Source: Muricauda sp. SCSIO 65647 (GTDB lineage Bacteria; Bacteroidota; Bacteroidia; Flavobacteriales; Flavobacteriaceae). Taken from it: a DNA stretch of 64,000 nt. The stretch spans positions 2,148,501 through 2,212,500 of the forward strand of contig NZ_CP091037.1 of NCBI RefSeq assembly GCF_021534965.1. Reading direction: 5' to 3'. The notes beneath the pieces are model-generated. The model was given only the letters and a program-made list of their open reading frames with translations, had not been told where the DNA came from and did no database searches. Below, one piece after another: positions 18,613 to 27,187 of the stretch; position 1 is the first letter of the stretch, and the number at the start of each line of letters is the position of its first letter. A program made the translations under genes and the position numbers.

Positions 18613-20265
18613 TTAGTTCCAGAAAAGAGCATAAAGGGCCACTAGCACCAACATCACCGCAAAAGCGCCAATATTGAACGTGGGGCTGGTTTTGAACAAG
18701 TTCTTGCCCAACGGTATACCCTTTGGATCGTCAGCACCTTTGCGTTCTGAAAGACTGGCAATAATTATAATGCCCATTGTGAGCAGCAGTGTGTATCCCA
18801 TTTGATCTAAAAAAGGAATATCCACAAAGAATGGACTATCAGACCACCCCTTAGCACCCACTTTGAAGTACATGGCTATTGGAATGGATGCCAGAGCACC
18901 AATGATCGCCGCCCTGTTGGTCGTTTTTTTCCAGAATAACCCCAATAAAAAGACTGCCAAGATACCAGGGCTTACAATGCCGGTATATTCTTGAATGAAC
19001 TGAAAAGCTTGATCGATACCACCTAACAAAGGAGCCATGATACATGCGACTACCAACGCTATGGCAGCAGAAATACGGCCGATGGTCACCAATCTTTTTT
19101 GACTGGCATTTTTATTGATGTATTGCCGGTAAATGTCCATGGTAAATATGGTAGAGGTCGAATTGAGCATAGAGGCAAGCGAAGAGACAATCGCAGCTGC
19201 CAAGGCAGCAAAGGCTATACCCTTCAATCCGATCGGCAAAAACTGGAGCAACCAAGGATACGCCTTATCGGCCTGTTCAAGGGTAGGTAGGTTTCTTGCG
19301 CCAATTTCACCAAGACCTGCCATGATTTCGGCGTCGTTTACCATGACATAGGCCGCTATGCCGGGTATTACCACAATCATTGGAATGATCAATTTTAAAA
19401 CTGCGGCCATCAAGATTCCTTTTTGTGATTCCCTCAGAGATTTTGCAGCAAGTGTACGTTGAATGATATATTGGTTGAAACCCCAATAGTATAGATTGGC
19501 CACCCATAATCCCCCAACCAATACCCCAATTCCGGGAAGGTTTTTATATTCGGGATTGGATTTATCCAATATCATGGCAAATTTTTCAGGTACATTTTCA
19601 TATACTGTCTTAAGACCTGCCATAACACCTTCGCCACCTGAAACCGTGTTCAGGGCCAAGTAGGTGGTGACGAGACCTCCCAGTACCAGAAAAATCACCT
19701 GTATTACGTCGGTCCATGCCACGGCTGATAGCCCGCCATAAAGTGAGTAGGCCGCTGCAAAAAGTGAAAGCCCGATTACACCATATACCATTGGAATATC
19801 CATGATGGTCTCTAATGCAAGTGCCCCTAGATATAACACAGAAGCAAGGTTGACGAAAACATATAGTGCGATCCAGAACAAGGCCAAAATGGTCTTCAGA
19901 TTGGTTGAATACCTTTTTTCAACAAATTCAGGAATGGTGTAAAGCCCTTTCTCAATAAAAATTGGCAAAAAGTATTTGCCAACGATCAAAAGGGTAAGCG
20001 CCGCCATCCATTCATAAGATGCAATGGCCAAACCGACCGCAAACCCAGAACCAGACATGCCTATAAATTGTTCTGCAGAAATATTTGCCGCTATCAACGA
20101 AGCCCCAATGGCCCACCAAGGTAATGACTTGCTTGCCAAAAAGTAATCTTCCGCATTTTTTTCATGGCCTTTTTTATCACGGGAGACATACAGGCCCACA
20201 AAGAGAATGAGCGCTCCATATGCTGCAAAAATTATGTAGTCTAAGGTGCTGAATTCGGTGCTCAT
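18613..20265 (-). CDS. Sodium/solute symporter (SSS family, SGLT-like)
   Basis: The 550-residue protein has some thirteen or fourteen hydrophobic helices spread end to end. Near residues 55-80 it carries SLIAANISAEQFIGMSGSGF, the signature stretch of SGLT-type sodium/sugar symporters such as vibrio SglT, and later GGLSAVAWTDVIQ and the conserved NYYWGFNQYIIQR-like motif (ANLYYWGFNQYIIQRTLA). It is an inner-membrane sodium-driven importer of a small solute, most likely a monosaccharide or related polyol; the exact substrate is unknown. It lies downstream of susD on the same strand, with a terminator-like hairpin in the 128-base gap, which suggests reduced read-through from susCD. Confidence 0.88.
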   Translation of the reverse strand: MSTEFSTLDYIIFAAYGALILFVGLYVSRDKKGHEKNAEDYFLASKSLPWWAIGASLIAANISAEQFIGMSGSGFAVGLAIASYEWMAALTLLIVGKYFLPIFIEKGLYTIPEFVEKRYSTNLKTILALFWIALYVFVNLASVLYLGALALETIMDIPMVYGVIGLSLFAAAYSLYGGLSAVAWTDVIQVIFLVLGGLVTTYLALNTVSGGEGVMAGLKTVYENVPEKFAMILDKSNPEYKNLPGIGVLVGGLWVANLYYWGFNQYIIQRTLAAKSLRESQKGILMAAVLKLIIPMIVVIPGIAAYVMVNDAEIMAGLGEIGARNLPTLEQADKAYPWLLQFLPIGLKGIAFAALAAAIVSSLASMLNSTSTIFTMDIYRQYINKNASQKRLVTIGRISAAIALVVACIMAPLLGGIDQAFQFIQEYTGIVSPGILAVFLLGLFWKKTTNRAAIIGALASIPIAMYFKVGAKGWSDSPFFVDIPFLDQMGYTLLLTMGIIIIASLSERKGADDPKGIPLGKNLFKTSPTFNIGAFAVMLVLVALYALFWN

Positions 20266-20341
20266 GTCAACGTATTGATTCGGTTGGGTTATTTAGGTTA
20301 CAAGGCAACATTCCCAGTTCTTATTTTGTGAAAATACAATC

Positions 20342-20370
20342 AAAAAAGGGCGGCTTTGGCCGCCCTTTTT
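20342..20370 (-). terminator. Rho-independent terminator after susD (first locus)
   Basis: A 7-bp GC stem GGGCGGC/GCCGCCC (20348-20354 and 20359-20365) with loop TTTG is bounded by six A and five T, so it can work on either strand. It lies 24 bases past the susD stop and before the symporter gene. Confidence 0.85.
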
Positions 20371-20393
20371 GGTTATATATATGCTGAAATTTC

Positions 20394-21986
20394 TTAATAC
20401 CCTGGATTCTGCGTTAAATTTGGGTTCGCCAAAACATCGGCAACAGGTATCGGGAAAATGAGTAGGTTCTCATTGCCAGCTTCTTTAAGATTCCAAGCTC
20501 TCAAATATTGACCAAACCTGATCAAGTCTTGTCTTCTTACTTGTTCTTGGTACAACTCCCTGCCCCTTTCGGCCAATAGGTCCGCTTCGGTGACAGTACC
20601 CAATGCAGAAGCACCCCTGGTTGTTCTCAACTCATTGATCATTGCTGTTGGATCGCCGCCCATTCTCCACATGGCTTCCGCTTTCATCAAAAATCCATCG
20701 GCATACCTATATCTCACAATGTGGCGTCTTCTATCCCCGCCATCTTCGTTGGGGTGGTATTTGAACATTCGTATTCCTGAGGTTTCCAATGTGGCATCAT
20801 CGGCAGGGGAAACAAATTCGGCCTTCTCCGTTTCTCTGGTAAAGACCAAAGGAACGCCACCGACATTTTCCCTTGCATCCAAGGCTGTTCCATCTTGCTC
20901 ATATTGCTGGTTGATCAAAAAGCCCAGACCAATACCCAAGTTATCTGCATTTGCAGAGCTTGGATCATGAACCACCCCTCTACGTTCTTCTTGTCCATCG
21001 CCAGGGTAATTAGTGTCAGCTGGCCCCTCAAACAAGTCATAGAACTCAGCAAGTGTGGTAAAGCCATTCCAACCACCACCGTCATTAAATCCAGGGAAAT
21101 CTTGGTTATAGTGCAATGTATGCCAAGTTCTTGGCCCTGTATCAGCTGGTGACCACCAGATGGTTTCCACATCATTGTCTGGCCTGAAGATATCAAAGTA
21201 GTCTCCTGAGGCCGCAAGGGTATAGCCACTTGCCGCAATGGCATCAACGGCATCGATGACCACTTGCATGTCTGCAGCTTGTGCAGTTCCTCCCAAATAC
21301 ACGTGCTTGTTCAGGTGAACTTTGGCCAACAAATGTCTTGCAGCAGCTTTTGTGGGGGTCGATTTTAATGCGATACCATCGCCGGACGTTACTTCGGGAA
21401 GGTCTTGAATGGCGGCATTCAGGTCAGCCACTATACTATCGATGGCCACTTGCCCTGTAAGTACATCTGGTGTTGCACTATTGGGTAGGTCAACATCCCT
21501 GTAGGGAACCTGTCTCCACATATCAAGTATCCAACTCATGGCCCAAGCTCTATAGAATCTTGCCTCGGCTTTTTGCTGAACGATGTCGCCCCCGGCCGTG
21601 TTGACACTTTTAGGGCTGATTACCCGCGTGGCGTTGATGGTGATACTATTAAGTTCTTGCCACGGATTAACGATGTCAGATAGTTCCGCATTCCAAGTTT
21701 GTCTGTGGATGGATAGCCATCGACCATTGTCTCCCCAGTCAGTTCCCCTGGTTGGAACTATGTATTCATCTGTTGACACCTCGTTCAATGCAAAAAGACC
21801 TTCTTGATTTGCCAACTGTCCTCCTGCAATGATGTTCTGAATGTTCGCTACTTCACCTTGTACGTTTGCCACGCCGGCAAAACCGTCGGTGATTAACGAA
21901 TCTGTAGCCTCAATCTCTAAATCGGTGCATGAAAACACCATCGCGATTGCAAGCGTAATGCCTAAATAATTTGTTATTTTTTTCAT
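20394..21986 (-). CDS. SusD/RagB-family nutrient-binding lipoprotein (first locus)
   Basis: The protein is 530 residues with a lipoprotein signal (AMVFSCTDLE, Cys20). Family marks include the helical N-terminal part with ARFYRAWAMSWILDMWRQVPYRD, ALLAKVHLNK-type repeats (AARHLLAKVHLNK), and the canonical ending ERGRELYQEQVRRQDLIRFGQY, IPVADVLANPNLTQNPGY. SusD proteins sit on the cell surface as a lid over the SusC barrel and bind the imported glycan or other ligand. It follows susC by 12 bases and is clearly in the same transcript. The substrate cannot be read from the sequence, and no glycoside hydrolase is linked. Confidence 0.93.
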   Translation of the reverse strand: MKKITNYLGITLAIAMVFSCTDLEIEATDSLITDGFAGVANVQGEVANIQNIIAGGQLANQEGLFALNEVSTDEYIVPTRGTDWGDNGRWLSIHRQTWNAELSDIVNPWQELNSITINATRVISPKSVNTAGGDIVQQKAEARFYRAWAMSWILDMWRQVPYRDVDLPNSATPDVLTGQVAIDSIVADLNAAIQDLPEVTSGDGIALKSTPTKAAARHLLAKVHLNKHVYLGGTAQAADMQVVIDAVDAIAASGYTLAASGDYFDIFRPDNDVETIWWSPADTGPRTWHTLHYNQDFPGFNDGGGWNGFTTLAEFYDLFEGPADTNYPGDGQEERRGVVHDPSSANADNLGIGLGFLINQQYEQDGTALDARENVGGVPLVFTRETEKAEFVSPADDATLETSGIRMFKYHPNEDGGDRRRHIVRYRYADGFLMKAEAMWRMGGDPTAMINELRTTRGASALGTVTEADLLAERGRELYQEQVRRQDLIRFGQYLRAWNLKEAGNENLLIFPIPVADVLANPNLTQNPGY

Positions 21987-21998
21987 AGTGCTATTTTT

Positions 21999-24900
21999 TT
22001 AAAAGGTAACATTAACTCCTAAACTAAATGTTCTGGGCCTAGGATATTGAAGATAATCGATAGAGGCCGAAGGGAGTCCATTGTCTGGAATGTCGGTAGT
22101 ACTTACCTCAGGATCCAAGCCGCTATAATCTGTAATCAAAAATAAGTTTTGACCACTTAAGCTGAGACGCATACTCTTCAATAAACTGTCTTCGCTCAAG
22201 GGAACATTGTATGAAACAGCTGCTGACTGTAGTCTCACAAAATCTCCTTTTTCCAAAAAGAAAGTACTCGGATTTGTTGCTGATAAAGTAACGCCATTGT
22301 CGACCACACTTTTCAAGTTGTTTCTACTTCCAATCTGTGGTGCAGCAAATAAGGCATTGGCAGTATTGTTGTAGACATAATGCCCAAATTGACCAGAGAA
22401 AAACAAAGAAGCGTCCCAATTCTTGTATGAGGCAGAAGTCGAGAACCCTGTTATGATATCTGGGAGACCAGATTTATCCAATATCGTAGGGTCAGTGTCT
22501 ACATTAAAGTTTTCATCGACCAAACGCAAATTGTACGTAAACAGGGATCTATCATTTGTCAGAATTTGAGAAAAACTATTGGTAAGCCCCTGACCGAAAA
22601 GCTCCCCTGCCTGAATATTTGGGCCATCGTAATCAGTCATTTCGTTCTGGTTGTACGAAATATTGAAATTGACGTTCCAATTGAAATCTTCAGATCTTAC
22701 CACATCGTAATCCAGTGCCAGTTCAACACCTTGGTTGACAATTACCCCATCAACATTCTGAAAAACAAACGGGGATGTAGCTGGCTGAACGGCCGGCAAG
22801 TTCAACAGAAGGTCTCTTGTCTCTTTCCTATACAAATCCAAACTTCCTGTAAAACGGTCGTTGCCAAACCCGAAATCAATACCAAGCCCATATTGAGTGG
22901 TTTCTTCCCATTTTAGGTCTGGGTTTGCGAAGGCAACTTCAAATGTGGCCGGTGTGCTGATCTGTGAATTTGACAATATATCAAGAGTCGGGGCATTCAA
23001 TCTTCCCCATCTAGTTCTATTGACAAAGTTTCCATAGCCAAGACCATCTTGGTTACCCGTGATACCCCAATTCAACCTAACTTTAAGTGTCGAAAAGGCT
23101 TCTCCAATAAAGTCTTCTTCATTCAGCTTCCATGCAAAGGCAGCGGAGGGGAAATAACCATACTGATTGTTACCACCAAATCTTGACGAACCATCAGCCC
23201 TAACGGTGGCCGTGAACAAATACTTGTCGTGGAGGGTATAATTGACCCTGGCAAAAAAGGATTGCAGTTCATCAGTATTATCAAAAGTGTCTACAGTGAA
23301 TGCATTGATTGGAATAGTCGGTAAAGTTTGAATTCTTTGATTCACATCAGGGAGCAGGCCCAAAATTCTGAATATATCGCCATCGTCGGGGATGTCTTGA
23401 AATGTACCTATACCGTATGCCTGATAATTGTCGGCCAGATTTTTTGTGGCCTCATAGGTGTTTTCGGTAATATCCCTTATTTGGCCCAAATCGGAGGTTC
23501 CAAAACCTTGCCCTAAAATATTCTGGCCTTTCCTATTGAAATCTTGAAATGAATAACCTACCAGAGCATCAAGACTTGAGTTTTCAAACTGTTTGTTGTA
23601 ATTCACCGTAAGTTCGACCAGTCTATTCTCAGTTTCTAGATTGCTTACTGCAGCCCTTCCGTTGCCTATGGCTCCATTTTCCAAGGCAAGAATTTGTGGA
23701 CCTACAACCTGTCCTCTTGCAGAACTTGAAGTATCATATCCTAAATTCAACTTAGCGGAAATCTCATCTGTTATGGTATATTCAAAAGATATATTGCCTA
23801 GAAACCTATCGGTATTGGTATTGTCGTCGTAATAGGCCAATAGGTTGGCAGGATTTCTATCAGGTGCCGCACTTAGGTTGGGGTTGGCGGACAATGTGGG
23901 ATTCGAGTAGTAAGCCGCAGCCAACAAATCACCTGTACTTCCCGATGTTCTACTAATAAAAGGTACCCTATCGTTTATTCTAGAAACAGTCGCTTGTAGA
24001 TTTACCTTTAATTTATCCTCAAAAAATCTATGGGCTGCATTGACCCTTCCTGTAATACGCTCCAAATCGGTTTGTTCGATGATACCAAACTGCTTAGAAT
24101 ATCCAAAAGTTGCCCTGACGTTACCCTTGCCATAATTCATCGAATAAGATAAATTGTTGTCTGTTGATGCAGCGGTCCTGAATATGAAATTCTGCCAGTC
24201 TGTGCTGCCACCTAGGTCGGCACCACCCCTTGCGACAAACTCATTGGCGGTCAAAAGGTCGTACTCATCAGCTACCGATGATATGTTCAGGGTGGTTCCG
24301 AAAGACCATAACCCTTTGCTACCGGCACCTTTTCCAGATTTGGTGGTGATAACAACCACACCGTTGGCACCCCTAGAACCGTAGATTGCCGTGGCAGAGG
24401 CATCTTTCAAGATACTCATGCTTTCAATGTCATTGGGGTTCAAAAAGTTGAGCGGGTTTCTCGAACCACTTGTACCAACACCCACATCTGCACCACTGGC
24501 AGAAACCTCTTCATTGGTAACGGGTACACCGTCAATAACAAATAGCGGACTGTTGTTGGCCCGAACGGAAGAAGTACCCCTGATTCTCAAAGCGATTCCA
24601 GCTCCTGGCTCACCACTTGATTGTGTAATTTGAACACCGGCGGCTTTACCTTGAATTAACTGTTCAGGCGAGGAAATGACACCTTGGTTAAAGTCTTCAG
24701 ACGTCACTGCGGCTACAGCACCTGTCGCATCTTTTACAGTGGTCTGACCATAACCGATAATAACCACCTCATCCAATGCTTGGGCATCTTCCTGTAAAAC
24801 TACATTGATAGTTGATTGACCATTTACTGGGATTTCCTGTGTTGCGTAGCCAATGTAGCTGAACACCAAAGTGGCATCGCTTGAAACATCGTCAAGGGTG

Positions 24901-25076
24901 TAATTGCCGTCAAAATCAGTTTGTGCACCATTTGTCGTACCCTTAACAACTACACTTGCCCCTGGTAACGGACCGTTGGCATCTGAGACTGTGCCAGATA
25001 CCGTCTGGGCCTGTGCTAAACCGAAGCATAAAAATACCCCCAATAGCGCAAAGCCTTTAAGTAGCGTAATCTTCAT
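21999..25076 (-). CDS. SusC/RagA-family TonB-dependent transporter (first locus)
   Basis: The 1,025-residue protein has a signal peptide (cut after GLAQAQ), a carboxypeptidase-regulatory-like domain (about residues 24-95, VSGTVSDANGPLPGASVVVKG), the SusC signature with TonB box region ALDEVVIIGYGQTTVKDATG near 101-119, a plug domain (about 120-235), and a 22-stranded barrel to the terminal Phe (LGVNVTF). It imports a ligand bound by the SusD partner, using TonB energy. Promoter and operator lie in the 353-base region shared with the divergent LacI gene. The barrel is typical in length. Confidence 0.93.
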   Translation of the reverse strand: MKITLLKGFALLGVFLCFGLAQAQTVSGTVSDANGPLPGASVVVKGTTNGAQTDFDGNYTLDDVSSDATLVFSYIGYATQEIPVNGQSTINVVLQEDAQALDEVVIIGYGQTTVKDATGAVAAVTSEDFNQGVISSPEQLIQGKAAGVQITQSSGEPGAGIALRIRGTSSVRANNSPLFVIDGVPVTNEEVSASGADVGVGTSGSRNPLNFLNPNDIESMSILKDASATAIYGSRGANGVVVITTKSGKGAGSKGLWSFGTTLNISSVADEYDLLTANEFVARGGADLGGSTDWQNFIFRTAASTDNNLSYSMNYGKGNVRATFGYSKQFGIIEQTDLERITGRVNAAHRFFEDKLKVNLQATVSRINDRVPFISRTSGSTGDLLAAAYYSNPTLSANPNLSAAPDRNPANLLAYYDDNTNTDRFLGNISFEYTITDEISAKLNLGYDTSSSARGQVVGPQILALENGAIGNGRAAVSNLETENRLVELTVNYNKQFENSSLDALVGYSFQDFNRKGQNILGQGFGTSDLGQIRDITENTYEATKNLADNYQAYGIGTFQDIPDDGDIFRILGLLPDVNQRIQTLPTIPINAFTVDTFDNTDELQSFFARVNYTLHDKYLFTATVRADGSSRFGGNNQYGYFPSAAFAWKLNEEDFIGEAFSTLKVRLNWGITGNQDGLGYGNFVNRTRWGRLNAPTLDILSNSQISTPATFEVAFANPDLKWEETTQYGLGIDFGFGNDRFTGSLDLYRKETRDLLLNLPAVQPATSPFVFQNVDGVIVNQGVELALDYDVVRSEDFNWNVNFNISYNQNEMTDYDGPNIQAGELFGQGLTNSFSQILTNDRSLFTYNLRLVDENFNVDTDPTILDKSGLPDIITGFSTSASYKNWDASLFFSGQFGHYVYNNTANALFAAPQIGSRNNLKSVVDNGVTLSATNPSTFFLEKGDFVRLQSAAVSYNVPLSEDSLLKSMRLSLSGQNLFLITDYSGLDPEVSTTDIPDNGLPSASIDYLQYPRPRTFSLGVNVTF

Positions 25077-25429
25077 AAGTAATTAATTTTAAGTTGAGTT
25101 AATTTTAATTTAAACTATAAACATATGTAAAAAAAGCGTTAAAATCCTAATTTGGCGCTTCGGCAGAAAAGTACGAAAACGGTTTCGTGTTAATAACTTT
25201 GTCCCATTATCGTTTATACACTTCCATTGACTTTAATTTACGTATGCGCCATAAATTGTAGGTTAGGGATAAGAAATTTACAAATTATTGCTAAATATAG
25301 CATATTTTTATTTCTTGTCTCCCAACCCTTTATTTTTTAAGGATATTTGCGACAATTGTACAGTATTGTTCTGATAAAGGGACAGATTGAGGTTTTAATT
25401 AATGGGAATGTGATGTAGAATTCAATAAT
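25077..25429. other. Divergent regulatory region between susC and the LacI gene
   Basis: This 353-base AT-rich stretch holds no gene. It contains one strong LacI-type operator (25173-25188). On the minus strand TACATATG (25129-25122) is a one-mismatch TAnnTTTG box that could serve susC, but no convincing -33 box was found. Near 25351 lies GACAATTGT, also present inside the palindrome upstream of the second susC. No promoter for the LacI gene could be assigned. Confidence 0.5.
25173..25188. promoter_or_regulatory. LacI-family operator upstream of susC (first locus)
   Basis: ACGAAAACGGTTTCGT has perfect 6-bp arms ACGAAA/TTTCGT around a central ACGG, the GAAAnCGnTTTC layout usual for LacI/GalR operators. 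It is 97 bases upstream of the susC start and next to a LacI gene, so that protein is the obvious binder. Its place upstream of the weak -7 candidate would suit an activator as well as a repressor. Confidence 0.7.
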
Positions 25430-26455
25430 ATGCTAAAAAAAAAGATTACCCTAAAACATATTGCCAGAGAGCTTGAGGTCTCTATTTCCACTGTTTCAAA
25501 GGCATTGAAGAATAGTGAGGAGATAAGCCGAGATACAAAAGAGAAAATTCAAGCTTTTGCCAAGTTGTACAATTACAAGCCCAATAACATTGCCATAAGC
25601 CTTAAGAATAAAAGAACCAAGAATATCGGTGTGGTCATTCCCGATATCGTTCATCATTTTTTTACCACGGTTGTTCGCGGCATTGAAAATTTTGCCAATA
25701 AACAAGGATATAATGTCATCGTGTGTCTTTCTGATGAATCTTTTGACAAAGAGGTCATCAACATGGAAATGTTGGCCAACGGCAGTATCGATGGGTTTAT
25801 CATGTCACTTTCTGCGGGGACCCAAGAGAAAGATGATTATAACCATCTTAAGGAGGTGACCGAACAAGGAATACCGGTGGTGCTCTTCGATAGGGTTACC
25901 GATGAGATAGAATGCGATAAGGTGGTCATCGATGATTTGCAAGGGGGGTATATGGCCACAAAAAAGTTAATTGATGAAGGCCGAAAGCGCATAGCACTTT
26001 TGACCACATACGATTATTTCAGCGTGAGTCGGGCGCGTAATGAGGGGTATAAAAAGGCATTGCACGACCATGGGCTTGAATTTAAAGACGAATATGTTCT
26101 TAAGTTGCCCTATATGGATGTTGATGAAAAGACCATAAGTAATTTCTTTGACAAAATTGAAGTAGATGGTGTGTTGAGCGTAAATGAAATTTTCGGTATT
26201 TACGCCATGCGGGTGCTACAAAGAAAAAAACATAGAATTCCTAAAGATATTTCAGTGATCGGTTTTACAGACGGACTATTATCACAGTATGCAAACCCAA
26301 GCATGACCTCTGTGGCACAACATGGGGATCATATGGGTGAAACAGCGGCCAGAATGTTGATCGAAAAGGTAGAGAGTGATTCTGATGAAGAAACCTTTAA
26401 GACCGAAATCATACAACCGACAATCGTTTCCAGAGAATCTACCCTTAGCCTTTGA
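25430..26455 (+). CDS. LacI-family transcription regulator (first locus)
   Basis: The 341-residue protein opens with a LacI helix-turn-helix (residues about 5-50, ITLKHIARELEVSISTVSKALKN) and the hinge YNYKPNNIA, followed by a periplasmic-binding-protein-like sensor (IGVVIPDIVHHFFTTVVRGIE at about 65, FDRV..ECDKVVIDD at about 148-165, and VIGFTDGLLSQYANPSMTSV near the end). It is divergent from the first susC and likely controls that locus by the 25173 operator. It is a close paralogue of the regulator at 38718; the two share long identical stretches, including AFAKxYNYxPNNIAxSLKNxRTK. The inducer is unknown. Confidence 0.92.
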   Translation: MLKKKITLKHIARELEVSISTVSKALKNSEEISRDTKEKIQAFAKLYNYKPNNIAISLKNKRTKNIGVVIPDIVHHFFTTVVRGIENFANKQGYNVIVCLSDESFDKEVINMEMLANGSIDGFIMSLSAGTQEKDDYNHLKEVTEQGIPVVLFDRVTDEIECDKVVIDDLQGGYMATKKLIDEGRKRIALLTTYDYFSVSRARNEGYKKALHDHGLEFKDEYVLKLPYMDVDEKTISNFFDKIEVDGVLSVNEIFGIYAMRVLQRKKHRIPKDISVIGFTDGLLSQYANPSMTSVAQHGDHMGETAARMLIEKVESDSDEETFKTEIIQPTIVSRESTLSL

Positions 26456-26479
26456 TTCTTAGATGCCCAAAAAAATAAT

Positions 26480-27187
26480 TCAATTCACCCTGAACTGGAA
26501 AACCGCTGATCGCGAGCTATTTCCCATGGCATCGGTGGTGATGACACGCCAATAGTAGACCGTATTTGAGTTGACCTCTATATCAATCGTGCTCTCAGTC
26601 GTATCGCCGATCGATGTTTCTGGCGGATTACTGGTTTGGAGATACACTTCATAAGAAATGATGTCACCGTCAAGGTCATTGCCTTCCCAAGTTAGGGTAA
26701 TGGTTCCTGCCGTCACGGAAGCCCCTATTTTTGGAGTGGGATTATCAGCAGGAAAAGGGGAATAGTTTTCAATACCGGGTCCTGCATTGTAAAACTTCCA
26801 TGAAGCACTTTCAGCGGTTTCTGTGGTGCCATTGGCCTTTGAGACTACCGACCATGAATAAGGGGTGCCCCGGTTCAATCGTATCTGTAGCTCATTAGAC
26901 TGGGCCTGTAGTTCTTGAGAAGTATCGGTATCAAGATCTCTTAATTTGATGGTGTACGAATCAGTGTTTTCAGAACTATTCCATCGAAAAGTCACTTCGC
27001 TTTCGGCATCTGAAAGCACAGTGCCCTCGGTACATTCTGAATTGTTTTCGGGAAAGATCAATGTCGTTGCTGAGGGAGCCGGGATGGGATCGGGTTCTGG
27101 ATTGTTTTGCCCATCATCACCACCGCCGCCACAAGCCGATAATAATGACATGACCAAAATAGCGGGGATATATTTGGCAGCATTCAT
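26480..27187 (-). CDS. Lipoprotein with fibronectin type III-like domains, linked to the amylase
   Basis: The 235-residue lipoprotein has a signal ending SLLSAC (Cys19), a Gly-Gly-Gly-Asp tether, a Pro-rich linker, and then two Ig/fibronectin III-like domains (about residues 42-130 and 140-235). Typical strands are EVTFRWNSSENTDSYTIKLRD and TLTWEGNDLDGDIISYEVYLQ, with the YYWRV..T..GNSS ending. No catalytic motif is seen. Its start overlaps the stop of the alpha-amylase gene by 4 bases, so it is translationally coupled to it and may hold glycan or the enzyme at the surface. That role is inference. Confidence 0.7.
   Translation of the reverse strand: MNAAKYIPAILVMSLLSACGGGGDDGQNNPEPDPIPAPSATTLIFPENNSECTEGTVLSDAESEVTFRWNSSENTDSYTIKLRDLDTDTSQELQAQSNELQIRLNRGTPYSWSVVSKANGTTETAESASWKFYNAGPGIENYSPFPADNPTPKIGASVTAGTITLTWEGNDLDGDIISYEVYLQTSNPPETSIGDTTESTIDIEVNSNTVYYWRVITTDAMGNSSRSAVFQFRVN

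Noticed and set aside
25351-25359. GACAATTGT shared with the palindrome at 38563 as a second common operator
   Set aside because: Nine bases in two AT-rich regions of 250-350 bases can match by chance, and the copy at 25351 is not part of a palindrome of equal length.
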